From: Fusarium oxysporum f. sp. lycopersici 4287
Taxonomy: Eukaryota; Ascomycota; Sordariomycetes; Hypocreales; Nectriaceae
NCBI RefSeq assembly: GCF_000149955.1
Contig: NC_030992.1
Coordinates: forward strand, 1,741,466-1,805,465
Reading direction: 5' to 3'
Length of the DNA stretch: 64,000 nt
Below the pieces are notes generated by a model that was not told the origin of the DNA, ran no database searches, and saw nothing but the letters and a program-made list of their open reading frames with translations. A program made the position numbers and the translations under genes. Below are positions 1 through 12,626 of the stretch, piece after piece. Position 1 is the stretch's first letter. Each line of letters starts with the position of its first letter.

Positions 1-2019
1 GGCGGCCATGTCAGCATGTCAGTCACTCTCAGTCACTCCCAGTCAACGAAAAGGGACGAAAATTGCAGTGAGGATAGATGGATTTGATTCACAGTGCTTC
101 TGGTCAAAGATGCTATTACCCGCCATGCCCATGTGATGCAAACTCTCAATCAAGCCAAGATTATAATACTGATGCACTGTACAGATACCTCTGTGCAATA
201 ATACGGCAGATTACAGCATCTCTATTCTCTCAGAGAGGGGTGCTGCAGGTATGTTATGCATACTGTAATGCACGTACAGATGATTGGAGGTGGTGCTTGA
301 AATGCTGGTCTGGATTATTGGTGGCAAATGCTTTCGTTTGTTGAGCAAGGAAAGGATAGTTTTGGTCAACACCTCCACCTCGTCTTGGGTTGTATCGAGT
401 TCCTACGATCCTGGTCGAGCCGTCAAGCGATCAGTCTTTTTTATGTTTCGCTTTCTCCGAATCCATGAAGAGTTTGAAGGTTGAGGCTTGGGGGCCGAGA
501 AGGAGGAAGGGGCTAGGTAATCTAATGGCTTCACGAAGGGGGAGGAAAGAGGAATTGGGCGGCCCAGGACCGTGACATGACATGACATGACATGAACATG
601 GAATGGGCTGGGCCTGTACGTAGAGGCAAACTCGGCGAGACGAGACGGGCCGTTCACCGGGTGGATGTTCGAAGAGGAACGGGCCTTTCGGACAAGGATC
701 GATGTGATGAAGTTGAGGGTGGCAAGGATACATGAGATGTGTTATGTGATTGGCATGGCACCGACTGGTCCAGGCAATTCGTGTATCATGACAATATATA
801 TTAGGTCTAGGCGCAAGGGTCAGAGGATGGTCAGAGGGCAACTGCGAGAGACTGGAGAGCTGAGAGGGACTTCAATGGGATCGAGCCCGCATGTCAGATA
901 CAGGCCTCAGCTAAAGTCCAAGCCCAAGCCCGACCCTGACCCTGAGCTTGATCCTGAGCCTTGCATGACACACATACTTTTATCAAGATGATAGATGAGA
1001 GTTGAGGTGACATGTTTAACTTAGCTTGCTTAGGTACTGTAGGCACCTGGGTTGAGGTGGGCGCGCGGCTCTACCCGCCCGCTGCAGCGCGTGAGACAGG
1101 TTGCAAGCCGCGGATGCATTCTACATAGTAGTCTATATCATGTAATGCCATGCCCTGCCATGCCATGCCATATCCTGCTACTTTTGCCTGCCTACCAGGG
1201 ATTTTGGGTTTGGTTAATCAACATATCCTACCGCAGCAACCTATTGACCGTTTCAGGTATATGGCCTACCAGGTTCAACGTGCACAGCACTAGTCGAAGC
1301 TTCCTTGAAGACACGCCGATGCCCGTAATATTACATAGATCCAATGCACATCATGTTTGCAGCGAGCTTTGTTGGCATTCTCCTTCATCCAATGAGGGAC
1401 TGGGTAATTCACTAAACCATGGTCTCTTCTCTACCCTTCCGGGCTGGGCGATGGGAAGGAAAGAAAGGGGTGTATCCTGTCATGTTAATTGAAGGTTTTG
1501 ATGATGGTAACAGACTATTTTCGTCCCCGTTCCCCTATTCCTACACCACAAATCCAACCATGTCATGGCATCTAGCATAATACTTGGTACCGTGGTGTCT
1601 AAAGAGTCAAGACAATCAGCACACCCAAGTTGGAATCAACCTGGAATGAACAGCATGCTACAATAAAACACACCATTTGCAAAACACATAGAAATGACAT
1701 ATGATAATAGTTTTATCCACCATTCAAATGTAAAATGACTTGATGTTTCGATACCTCAACTAATGTGAAGGTGATACTAAAGTATAGGGTAAGCTCTTTA
1801 ATCAGACTCATGTGACTACGCGCATAGGTCCCGCGCAAGTCAATGAGAAAAACGTGGATAGTCGGTCACACGCGCCAGCGCCAAAAGCGGACACAACTGA
1901 CACAACGACAAGAAAATGACAGCAACGCACTCCACAAGGCAAAGAACGCTTCATCATCACAACTCACTCAAAACTGGAACCGGCGATGTTAAACCACAAC
2001 CCCCCATCATAAGCGAAAG

Positions 2020-2051
<32 letters not shown>

Positions 2052-2052
2052 A
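1..2052. other. Gene-free region at window start
   Basis: No convincing coding region. The open frames are short, overlap on both strands and have low-complexity compositions. Visible are a CATGA pentamer run near 574-595, a TGCCATGCC-rich patch near 1147-1170, and a CCTGACCCTGA-like hexamer patch near 925-960. The last 60 bases are the A-rich leader of the BRCT gene. An exon of a gene lying off the left edge cannot be excluded. Confidence 0.5.
2020..2049 (+). repeat. 30-nt poly(A) tract in the leader of the BRCT gene
   Basis: An uninterrupted run of 30 A residues ends three bases before the ATG at 2053. In the frame of that ATG there is an in-frame TAA at 1990-1992 and no intervening ATG, so the tract lies in the presumed 5' leader rather than in the protein. 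Confidence 0.9.
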
Positions 2053-2906
2053 ATGTCACACCCTATACGAAAGGCCGCCGAGCCTCAGCACGCTGCGTCT
2101 TTTGACCCATGGAACTCATCGTCAACCGGCCACCAACGTCCGAAATCATGTCCCGGAACTGGCTGGCGCGAGTCCCGTAACCGCAAGCTCAACAGCCAAT
2201 TTCGTAGCGGCTTATCTGGTGGCAAGCGTCTAAGCGACACATGGGGTGCTGGCTCAGAGGATTACGATGTGAAGCGCAAGATGTTGGTCCCCAAGGCCGT
2301 GAAAGAAAGGGCACAACGGAGCGTAAAGGACATGCTCGTGCAACCAGGCAAGATGCGTGAGAGTCTGGGGGTGAAGGATGAGGTTCAGGAAAAAGGACAA
2401 GAAGCACTCATGGAATCAAGAAAACTGGAGGATGAAGCAAGAGAAGCAGAGCTGCCTCGCCGACGGATGTTTGATGGGGTGATTGTTTACGTTAACGGGA
2501 GTAGTTTCCCTCTCATATCAGATCTCAAGCTCAAGCAGCTTGTCACCGAACATGGAGGTCAGATGTCATTGCACCTCGGACGCCGGAAAGTCACCCATGT
2601 CATTCTAGGAAGGCCAGCTGGAGGATACTCGGGCGCTGGAGGAGGTCTTGCCGGAGGAAAACTAGAAAAAGAGATTAGGAGAACGGCTGGGTGTGGTGTT
2701 AAGTTTGTTGGTGCTGAATGGTACCTGTAACTTTCATTTGAACTTGAGCTACGACTAATGCTATCAATAGGATCCTCGAAAGCCTGCAGGCTGGAAAAAG
2801 ACTACCCGAAGCACGCTTCTCCAGTACTAAGATAGCACCCAAGGCACAGGACAGCGTCTATAGCCTCTTCTCGAGGCTGTCGAGTGGCCAGTCATCCAAG
2901 GACTGA
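2053..2906 (+). CDS. Stand-alone BRCT-domain protein, REV1-BRCT-like
   Basis: Two exons, 2053-2720 and 2771-2906, separated by a 50-nt GT-AG intron; the product is 267 aa. The N-terminal ~130 residues are basic and low in recognisable domains. A single BRCT domain follows at about residues 138-245: it opens with FDGVIVYVNG, continues with LVTEHGGQM and KVTHVILG, and closes with the conserved Trp segment AEWILESLQAGKRLPEARF, which the splice restores. This arrangement resembles the N-terminal BRCT of the translesion polymerase REV1, but there is no polymerase domain and the protein ends about 20 residues after the BRCT. BRCT domains bind phosphopeptides or DNA ends, so a role in DNA damage tolerance is possible but inferred. 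The start is the first ATG after an in-frame stop and lies directly behind the poly(A) tract. Confidence 0.8.
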
Positions 2907-3385
2907 GCTATACTCACCTAGGGGTTATGTTTTTGTTTACCGGAGTTTAGGACAGGGGCCACAATCAGTTTCGCTCACAATCTTACACCTACATCTCCGG
3001 TTACGAATGGTCAAACATCGGAGGGTCTTTTGCTCCGAGTAAACGGTCGGTAGCGTGGGACAGGGTATCTGTGGTTACGAAAGCGGCTGCGATATAGAAA
3101 ACTGGAGTCTGACACGCCCTCGCGGGCAACGGAGGCTCGTCTCGAACTGGCTTTCTCCCAGCAATCATCAATTGTTAAATAAGCAGATTGAGTGTCAGAA
3201 TATCGTGAGTGCCTCATCTGCCAACGTGGTTCCGCATGACGTGGTCTAACTAAAGGCCTCTACCGAACCTGAAATTGACGCTGGATGAAGAAACCAAGTC
3301 ACGGTATCTTCCACCAATATCACGCCACTCATATTTACCAGGAACATCCGCTATGTTCAGAAAGTTCGCTCATATTACACCTGCT
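2907..3385. other. Convergent intergenic region
   Basis: Lies between the stop of the BRCT gene and the stop of the acyl-CoA synthetase, so it should hold the two 3' untranslated regions. No other feature seen. Confidence 0.5.
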
Positions 3386-5824
3386 CTAGAGGCGAGCCTT
3401 CACCATGCCATCCGTCTCGGTTTCTGCTCGTTCAAAGTACTCCCTGATCCTGGCACGAGCAACAGTCAATGTCGACACATCCTCAATCGTGCTAGGAACG
3501 GCAACTTCCTTTTCGAAGTCACCACGAATGGCATTCTCCGCCATCTCCTTGAGTACCCGTCGTAGCATTTTGCCAGACCTTGTTTTGGGGATCATTCCTT
3601 TGCCCTGGATGATGCCGCCTAATGAGGCTATAGCACCCACCTGACCACGGACTAACTGCTGTATTTCCTTGACGACTAATTCACTCGGCACTGCTGGATC
3701 TGCACAGCCTTGTCCCGAAAGTGCTACGAAGGCGAAAGGAAGCTGACCCTTGAGTGAATCCGGTACGCCGACAATACAAACTTCAACGACACGAGGATGG
3801 GCTGCAATGGCCTGCTCAATAGATCCTACGCACTGTTAGCCCATACCGAAGTTCGAAGAAATTGAAGCGTACCACTTGATAGACGATGCGCGCTGACATT
3901 TAAAACATCGTCGCTGCGTGCCATCACATGGATATAACCTTGCTGGTCGATCCAGCCCGAATCACCCGTATCAAGCCACTTTCCCTCGAATCTTTTCAAG
4001 TAACCTTTCCAAAAGCGTTCTTCATCCTGCCACAGAGTACGAAATCCTGTCGGAGCGAGAGGCATTGCCAAGACAATATTTCCCATGGATCCCCTCTCAA
4101 CCTCATTGCCCTCATCATCCACGATACGAACGTCAAAGCCTGGCATCGCTTTCCCAGCACTACCAGCCTTCAGGCAAGGAGGGGGGTGTCCACGAACTTC
4201 CGTCTTGCGATGCTTGCCAGCGTGCGGAACGAGCGCTCGCCCAGTGATGGGGGAACCAACTTCTGTAGACCACCAATTATCAACTACGTCTGCATTTTCA
4301 GCGCAATATTGAGTCAGGAGCTGCTGATAACTGTCGATAAGAGTAGGTTCGGAGCGCTCTCCAGCGAGGAAGAGAGCCCGCAAACTCTTGAGAGCACCCC
4401 GTTTGCCGTAATCGATGAAGGATTGGTTATTGGGGTCATCGCGCCTGATTGCACGTAGAGCTGTTGGCGCTGTAAACATGGTGTTGACTTTATACTCTTC
4501 AACTATTCGCCAGAATGACGATGCATCAGGGGTACCGACGGGTTTGCCCTCGTACAAGACAGTTGCAGCTCCCGTGAGGAGTGGGCCGTAGATGATGTAT
4601 GAGTGACCGACGATCCAGCCAATATCCGATGCCGTAAAAGAAACACACCCAGGTCCGTGAATATTAAACAGATAACTTATGGACAGGTGCAGACCGACAG
4701 CGTGACCACCAGCATCGCGGAGGACACCCTTTGGGGTTCCAGTGGTGCCTGAAGTGTGGATGATATAAACAGGGTCGGTGCTCTTGACTGGCACACAGTC
4801 CGCCTTGATTCCTCGAGATCGGGCACTGTCGACTAATGTGTTCCAGTCGAGCTGACCAGTCTCGTGGTCAAGATTCCAATAGAGCTGATCCCTTTGCCAG
4901 ACAATAACATTATGGGGTTTATGACCAGCCAACCGGATCGCTTCCTCTACCAAGCCTTTATATGCAATTGGAGGTTTGTTGCCATCGATACCACAAGACG
5001 CCGTCAGAACAGCCACAGGACGGCATGAATCGATACGTTGCGCCAGAGCATTAGGGGCAAAACCACCAAACACTATAGAATGGATAGCGCCCAGTCGATT
5101 AGCAGCAAGAATACCTATCACGGCAGCGGGAATCGTAGGCACTATTACTCAAGTTAGCTGCCAGCACTGCTGCAGGGGAATGATGCATGGTCTACTCACT
5201 ATACAGCAGGACTACATCGCCCTTCTGTATCCCTTGCTCTCTGAGAGCACCAGCAAGAGTCTCAACCTCGCCAAGAAGCTGACTGTATGTATATTTTGCC
5301 TTTGTGTTTGTCACAGGACTGTCAAAGTAGATAGCGATGGAATCGCCATGCCCATCAAGTACATGTCGATCAACGCAATTGTAACAAGTAGATATTTCGC
5401 CGTCTGGAAACCACTCCCAGCTATCATGTGTAACACCGCTCTTGAGAGTTTTCTGAGTGAGCTGGATGGTTGAAGAGTATGATTTATGCCAGTGAAGATG
5501 CTCGGCTTGGTGTCTCCAGAAGTCTTCAGGGTTCTCAAGACTATGCCGAAGTACCTCGTCTTGTATGTGTTGATCTTGCTGGTTGTGAGGCATAGCTGGT
5601 AATTCGTTCTTACCTTGTATCTTGGGCTCCTTATTCAATGCAGTACTTGGTATGGATGAGTAACTCCGTGATTTTGTCGACACCAATGGCTTTGGCAGGG
5701 AAGAATATCTTGACAACAAATAGCAACCACGATGATTAAAGGGGCATGTTGGAGTGGGAACCGATAAGCTAGGGGGCCGAGTGTATATGATAAATTGAAT
5801 GGCTTGTCTTAGGCTCAACGGCAT
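3386..5824 (-). CDS. Propionyl-CoA synthetase / short-chain acyl-CoA synthetase (PrpE/ACSS3-like)
   Basis: Three exons on the minus strand: 5824-5200, 5141-3873 and 3825-3386, with introns of 58 and 47 nt. The spliced product is 777 aa from the first Met or 700 aa from Met78 (5593); PrpE enzymes are usually 630-700 aa. It activates propionate (or acetate/butyrate) with ATP and CoA through an acyl-AMP. Seen in the sequence: the acetyl-CoA synthetase N-terminal segment (ENPEDFWRHQAEHLHWHK), the AMP-binding P-loop HTSGTTGTPKG at residues ~337-347 followed by the PrpE-like VLRDAGGHAVGL, the DNWWSTEVGSP motif, the WLDTGDSGW motif, and the C-terminal acylatable Lys in PKTRSGKMLRR (K717). The extra N-terminus is rich in Ser, Arg and Tyr with few acids and could be a mitochondrial presequence. 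Propionate versus acetate preference cannot be read from the sequence alone. Confidence 0.88.
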
Positions 5825-7494
5825 CGGGCCTCGCTACCGACAAATTCCGGGCCGTCTTTGACGGTGTATAAATAACTCTGCCTGGGCGACGATCTCCTCT
5901 GCAATAAAAGCGCCCAATGGAGGTTTCAAAGGTCAAGCTTGATGAAAGAAGCCCAGGTGAGGGAGTTTGACTTTGATACATGAATAGCAATATCGGATCA
6001 AAGGAAGTGCTATTAAGTGAGGAGATAGATGATATATCTTAAGGCGAGGTGAGTCCAGTGAAACTACCTTGCACTACTGGAGACTGGTAGCATCAAGGGA
6101 CATACAGCGAGATGATTTATCCCCCAAACAAATTCCCATCCTAATCATCAGTTGCGGCTCTCCCCAGCTCGCATGGCAGGGCGAGTGTAAGTGGTGCGCT
6201 GGCTTCATACTAGATACCTTCCCCGCCTTACGCCAAGATGGCCTTCCCATTTGTCCGGTAGGCCTTACCGGTAACGGTCGGATCGGTATAAGGCCGAGCC
6301 GTGATAGCTAATAATTGTTGTGTTCGTCGGTAACGTGTAAAGTTTATTTGGTGGTTGATGTCTGAGACGGTGATATCCCGGATATTCGGAATCACTGAGC
6401 TCTGATTGACTGCCGTAGGTAGTACACTTCTTAGGTAAACAATTTGACAGGGTAACCTTGACGGTATGCCTCACCGCATCAAGAAATTGTTTTTTCATGG
6501 AATGTAATATCTTCGTATGCCGAGAAGATATAGCAATGCGTTGGTTGATACTTTTTGAATGGTATCATTGTTCGATTGTATGTCGCGCGGTGTCAAAGTA
6601 CATGCTTTCGATAACCAATCCCAAATCTACCAAAGCAACTAAGACCGAAGGCACAGGAAATCATTAGTTTTTCAGCAGCCCTTGTATCACTGGCAGTACC
6701 AAAGCATGGCTAAGTTATCAAGTGAACAAACGTTAGCTTTGTCTCGGCACATAACAACTGAAACAAAGACCCAAGACATATTCACAGCGTAAACACGACA
6801 ACAGAGTTAATAATGCCGGGCCAAAACTGGCCTCTCAGCAATGCTTGCTTTTGCCTTGACTATGATACATGGTTTCCCAGAGGCTAGCAATAACATTGAA
6901 TCTGATTGACAAGATACCATAAACACGCCCGGCTTTGTGGATATATATGCACCAGTAACCTGATTGCAATATTAAAGACATTTGGCATCCCAAAAATATG
7001 TATCAAGAAGAGGAAACGGGATTCGAGGTTGGAAATGCGTCTCTTGAAGTTATTGATGGGAGCAGAAACGAAGACGAACCGCGAGTGAAGCTAGACAAGA
7101 TCGTCCTGTTTTGCTCAAGGCAAAAAAACACATTATATTCCCAGCCCCGAAAGAAGATCTCACACACAGGGAATATGCGAGCTCCTTCCGAACACCGAGA
7201 CAAAACTCATATACAAGAATGTCTCAACTCCTGCAAAGCGTGGCCATCATTAGACAAGACTCCATAGAGCGTTGCAAGGGTATACCGGTTCTCCCGTGTC
7301 GTATGTTCGTAACCCAAAATAAAAAGTTCTATACATTCCCTGAAAGATCGCTTGCATCCCCCAACTGAAACCAAACCATCGCTAACTGTCCCACACCACT
7401 CCATCAGGAATGATGGAAGCTCCCACGTGAATTAAGTATTACTGAGCGTAAAGCATCGTAGGCACGACGTGGAGTAGGCTTGCTAGCTGTTGAT
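5825..7494. other. Intergenic region upstream of the acyl-CoA synthetase
   Basis: 1.67 kb with only short unsupported frames. It should contain the promoter of the minus-strand acyl-CoA synthetase (right of 5824) and the 3' region of the GPI-protein gene. No gene or RNA recognised. Confidence 0.45.
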
Positions 7495-8020
7495 TTACAG
7501 GAAAGCAGCAAGACCGACGACGGCAGCAAGACCGGCACCGGAGAGAGCGGCAACCTTGCCGGCACCGGCGGTGGGGACCTCGGAAGGAGCACCAGCGGTG
7601 GGGGTAGCACCGGGACCAGCAGGAGAGCCAGGCTTGCCGCTCTCACCACCGTGGCCGGGCTTACCAGTAGGGTAAACGGGGACTATGGTGGAGTTGTTGC
7701 CGTGGTGGGCGGGAGGAGGAGCGGGGCTGAGACACTGTCAGTATTTTTTGGCAAGGCTGAGGACATCGGATATAGATAACTTACCAGTCGTGGCAAACGA
7801 CAGCGGAGGTGGTGATGACGGGCTTGGTGACGGTGCAAGGGCAGTCAGTGATGGTGAGGGTGGTGGCCTCAGTGATAGTGTAGGTCTTGTCGCCGTGGAC
7901 GATCTCAGTAGGACCGGGGCAGTAGGTGGTGTAGGCAGTGACGACCTCGGTGGTGTAGGTAACGTTCTTGGCGTGGGCAGCGACGCCAGCAGCGAAAGCG
8001 AGAGCAGCAGCGAACTTCAT
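7495..8020 (-). CDS. Small secreted GPI-anchored cell-wall protein (CCG-6/Sed1-like)
   Basis: Two exons, 8020-7785 and 7726-7495, with a 58-nt intron; 155 aa. The N-terminus [17 protein letters not shown] is a clear signal peptide. The middle carries the Thr-rich fungal wall motif [16 protein letters not shown] and [17 protein letters not shown], seen in Sed1-like and clock-controlled CCG-6-like proteins; its cysteines probably form disulphides. A Pro/Gly-rich spacer follows, and the C-terminus is a small-residue stretch ending [12 protein letters not shown], as expected for GPI attachment. It should sit covalently in the cell wall as a structural protein. Codon use is strongly C-ending, which suggests high expression. 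The precise family name is less certain than the GPI-wall assignment. Confidence 0.85.
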
Positions 8021-8194
8021 TTTGTCGGTTTGTTTGGGTTGGGATTAAATTAAGGTAACTCGAAAGTTGTATAGTTTGTAGATGTGCTGTAACGAATGAA
8101 ATTGACTAAAAGTCAAGGTATAGTAGCGAATGAATGTGTGTGGGTGAAGAGGAAGGAAGGAAAGAAAGCTTCTGGAGATCTGGAGGACTTGAGC

Positions 8195-8200
8195 TTTATA
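8195..8200 (-). promoter_or_regulatory. Candidate TATA box of the GPI wall-protein gene
   Basis: The minus strand reads TATAAAG here, about 175 bases upstream of the ATG at 8020. This fits a TATA box with a leader of roughly 100-140 nt. The call rests on the motif and position only. Confidence 0.35.
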
Positions 8201-8262
8201 TTAAGATGAGGTCTTCGCTCGACAGGGACTGATAGGGAGGTTGATGGGATTTCGGATATGGG

Positions 8263-8300
8263 GGGTGTGGGTATGGGTGTGGGTGTGGGTGTGGGTGTGG
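8263..8300. repeat. GGGTGT hexamer microsatellite
   Basis: About six imperfect copies of GGGTGT (CACACCC on the other strand) lie about 245-280 bases upstream of the GPI-protein start codon. It may be a promoter element or merely a simple repeat. Confidence 0.8.
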
Positions 8301-9294
8301 CCCGCAATGGATCAGTAATGGAGGGGTGGGACCTGGAGCCACAGGGGATCTGGGGCATGGGGGGTCCTTGAGAATAGCGATTAATTAAAATCTGTACGGA
8401 GTACGAGCAGGCCATTCATCCAGTGTCAGAGGCCCCGTGCAAGTCTAGAGCGGACGGCGAGACGAGCACGGGACAAGAGTCAGGAAAAGACAAAAAGATA
8501 GGCTCATCTAGGCTCAAGTTCCGGTAGCACACTACCTGTGTAATGAGCTCGGCAGGGAAGCCTTAATTTTTCTACCAGTCGCCATGTTATTGAACCATAG
8601 GGGCAAATCCTACCAGGATTACAAGTGGAAGGTAGTTGTTGCACTCTCAAGGATTTGTACGACCACAAGTTCATGAGTTGTTCTTATCTACTGGAAGCTG
8701 GCGTCTGGGCAACTTCCTGCCGAGGAAAACAACCTAACAGATAAAAAATTAGCCATTCATTAATATCAAGCTTGAAACCAGTAACTATCTCTTCTGAATC
8801 TATTTCTAGACCATATATTTGTATCAAAGAGACAAAGCCCTTGTGAGAGAGTTCTTTATCACACCTCTTGGTATTAATGTATTGCCTAATTCGATAGCCT
8901 CTTGAACATAAAGAGACATTATGAGCCTCGTTTAGGCAATGTCGACTGTTGCTACTGTGTGAAATCGTTCTTCAGATTGTCAGCTAAGAATAAGAAAGGG
9001 GTGCCTTGCTGAGAACGGGCCCTGAGAACGTGTGTGTGGGGGGAGGAGGCCCTTCCACTTTGCCTCGTGCTCTGGTGTGGGAACCCCGGCAAATGGAAAT
9101 GGATGTCTTGCGCTCTGACAGGTATTACCACCGAGACAGCTAAAAAAGGAACCAGCCAGTCTTACCAAACATTAGAGGGGTGAAAGGGACCTGGAAGTCG
9201 GCGGACATCGGCAGCGCCTACGGATATGCATGCTCGACTTCCAATCTTCAACCCGAAATTACTCCCCCATATCACACCAGAAATAGACAAATAA

Positions 9295-9338
9295 TACCGG
9301 GTAGTATTGCGAGGAAGAAGATACCTGGGTAGTATTGC
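9295..9338. repeat. Two-copy direct repeat, ~27-bp period
   Basis: TACCGGGTAGTATTGC (9295-9310) recurs as TACCTGGGTAGTATTGC (9322-9338). The copies differ by one inserted base and are separated by 11 bases. Confidence 0.7.
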
Positions 9339-12300
9339 CATATGTTGATATCGAACTGAGCCTACTGAGGCAAGAGATTTGCGTCTATAATTATCATCGG
9401 ATGAGCCGAAGCGGACCGACGTTCCACGTCGAACATCCCCAGTGATATGATCAGAACTCCGGGGTCACGATGACTTTTCTTCTTGGGAGCTAGACATGTT
9501 AATTCTTGCCAGGTTTGAAATATAAGCATGTTCCACAAGAGAGTATGGAGTACGATAATTGAATTGCAGATATTGCGAGGTAGTCAAGGAGGGTTCCAAA
9601 TGTAATCAGAATGATCGATCGACAAGTCTCAAGCGTATGTGCCTATCGAAGGATTTGCTGTTTCCGAAGATCTAATGATTTGACTTGAGAAAAATGAAGA
9701 TCAAATGAGAAGCATGGACGGACTGTCGCGTGGGTGCGAGGCAGCCACCCCGTTGCTCTTCGCCAGGCTAGCCAGGTAATGTCCAATAGACTTTGGCCTT
9801 CCTATTATGGGCACGTTCACTGGTCAGTTCCCCTGGCATAATCCGACGCTAATGCAGGAACAAATCTCTTCCCGCTGTCTTGCCAATCCCCTTATTCAAC
9901 TTTTGCAGAATTCGCTCCTGCCTGCATCACGGCTCGACAAGTCCGCTCCAATGAAATCGAACCATCCTTTATCTGCCTCGACTGTGCTTTCATCTGAGGC
10001 TGCAGCGAATATCACCCGTTCATGTAGTAGCGGGAAGCTCATACTTATTCATCCTGGCAATAATCGCCACAAGCAATGAGCTGGCGCCATCATCTGATTG
10101 GTCGCATTGATCATGCCATGCCTGAGCTGTGAATCCAATAGCATAGAGTTAACCGACAAGACCGCAAGGAGATGGCTCATGGCAATGTCCTCTCCGATAT
10201 CCATTGGACAGTATCCACAATGCACCGTGCACCGACTAGTCTTGGACTCTCCAGTGGGCAATTATCCACGCGGTAGTCGATGGCTTGAATGGGTTCCGGC
10301 ACACATGTGTAGCAGGGGTTAGGAGACCTGGGGGCGGTCTAAGCTAGAGGGCCGGAACATTAAACAGAGTTCTCACTGAGCCCAAGCAACAGTGAACACA
10401 TGGCTGCCAACGCTACACCGATAGCCTGTTCAAGCAGCACAGTTACTCAAGGCTCTTGATATGGTCACACAGAAGTTGTTGAGAAACAAGGCGGCCATGT
10501 TCCAGCTGTCCATTCAATGCCTTAGAGGTGGACTAGATCCTGAGTTGGCAACGGAGTCGAGGTCTGTCGACTTTCCTCTTCAGGCTGCTCCGTGTTGTCC
10601 CTGAGTGCTTCAAAACAGTCGGATCCGTCTGACGGTCAAGGTCTTGACACCCACCTATACAAGCTCCCTTGTCATGTCAGATCTAGCCTAGCCTACCAAC
10701 CTACCTACCAGTCTCTACGTAGTACTTGCTGATCCCTTTCCAGTGAGCAATCAACATCAGTCAGCAAGATATCACCATGGATAAGGCACTGATGATAAGG
10801 CGGCTCAACGGTTCTGTCTGTTAGCAACCCTCCATAATTTCCCTTTGAACCACTAAAACATAGTTTAGCTATCAGACAGCCTGAACACCTTCAACATCTC
10901 GCTGCCTTATCTTTGATTGAAGATGAGGGCTTGTCCATTCCCCTGGCCTATAAGCCAGTCAGCATTGACTTCAATCGAGGCGAACCCCCCCTGATACAAG
11001 GCGAGGCGAATCGGTTCCAAACTGAGTATCGAAAGCACCACCCTTGTCTCGTATTACCCCCATCAACCTCTTTCGAGTGATGGATTCTCGATGGGGTCTT
11101 TCGGTTCGGCAGCTCTGTCTTGTCTTAGTTTCGACTATCACTTTGGTCAGTATAGTTGGCGACCCACGTCTCAAGTCCACAGAAATGAGAATCAGTGTCC
11201 AGGGGCTATCGGGTACTGTAGTTTTCTGATGGTCAACGACAAGCTTTTGGCCGCTTTCTAATCTAACAAAGCTAGCGAGGCCAGGTTCTCTGATCGATGC
11301 GATCCGAGGCGTGCTATGGAGGAATCGAAAGCTTGGCATACGATCAGTTCCTGTATCTTCAACAAACGCAGCGGATGTAGCCTATTGCTATGTAGCATGT
11401 AGGTTTGCTGGCCCGAAACTCTCTGAACAAGCTTCTTTTCTTAAGTTCCAATCTCATGCCCGAGTCTTTGTCTCCATTTCCCAAATGGTGTGCCAAGATC
11501 TTTCACCATCCCTTCATGTCTCTTCCCGCTCACACTCCAAGCAAGGCGCTGGATCTCCCGCAAGCCTCTCAAGCCCACTTCCAGTATCGAGTGAGAGACG
11601 TATTAAGATGCTTGTCAGTGGTAAAGTTTCTGGCCACCCAAATCTGCTTGGCTCCATGATTATATTCGGAAAGGTATACCCGGATTTCATTTCCACCACT
11701 TGTCTTGGTCGTCAGATCATCCATGTCGGGTGCTTCATTCTAACTGTTTGAATTTATCCCACTGTAACGCTTACTACGGTGGCTTGACCACGTTGGTGGT
11801 TTTGCCTGTTGAAAATTTCAATTTGTATCGATTTAGCACTTAAAAACAAACGCCAAGGCTGCCTTGTTGTTTTGTTGATGTTGACGCGTATTATTCGCCT
11901 GATTTGTTTTACATTACTCGCCCAGACAACCAGGAAGACCTCATTTGCTAGGTCCACTCAGTAGTCAGTACTCCATTAGTCCATAGTCGAATGGCACCAA
12001 AATGCGGTCCGTCCAAGTGGTGATTTCTAACTAACAGTAGTTTAATTGCACCCGATCGATAATTGGGCTTGCTAATTTGCCATCGCCGTGACTTTTGGCC
12101 CAGAGTCGAATTGCGGAAGAGGACCTAAAGCCAGGCAGGTGTCCCTCCATGGTTTGGTAGCTGGTCTCTAGATCGGATTCATGCCCTGGTGGTGGCTAAC
12201 GGCTAAACGATATTGCGCGTTGCCGAGTGTCCGGATGGCATGACTGTCATGATGAGGTGTCGTTTATGTATTGACGAATGCGTTAATCTACTATCTAATA

Positions 12301-12610
12301 GCCTATGTATTTTAATCAAGTGAAACCGTCTCTAGTCGACTCGGAGGTTGGAATCTTGGACTTGTCTGCATACATGCTGTAGTATGAATGTTGGAGAAGA
12401 AATTGGGTTGCCAGGTCTTATCATGTGGCCTATTCCTGTTCAACCCAAGCATTGTTGCTTTCCATTTCGCTATATCCGTAATTAAATTGATATAGAAACA
12501 TTTTTATTTGAAACCTGTAACATTTTCAACTGACACCCTCATACTTTATGAATGGATGCATAGCTTAGCTGAGTATTAAATCCCTTTCTCGGTGGTGTAG
12601 ATCCCCATGG

Positions 12611-12626
12611 ACTGACTGACTGACTG
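12611..12626. repeat. ACTG tetranucleotide run
   Basis: Four perfect copies of ACTG in the intergenic region. Confidence 0.8.

Noticed and set aside
431..841. 136-codon minus-strand open frame, with overlapping plus-strand frames to 1492
   Set aside because: His/Pro-rich composition from simple CATG-type repeats, heavy overlap with frames on the other strand, no domain or splice support.
1916..2233. Plus-strand open frame with a polylysine run
   Set aside because: The Lys run is only the poly(A) tract read as AAA; the frame overlaps the BRCT gene in another phase.
8113..8415. 100-codon minus-strand frame with TPTPTPIPTP repeats
   Set aside because: The Thr-Pro stretch is the GGGTGT microsatellite read on the other strand, in the promoter of the GPI-protein gene.
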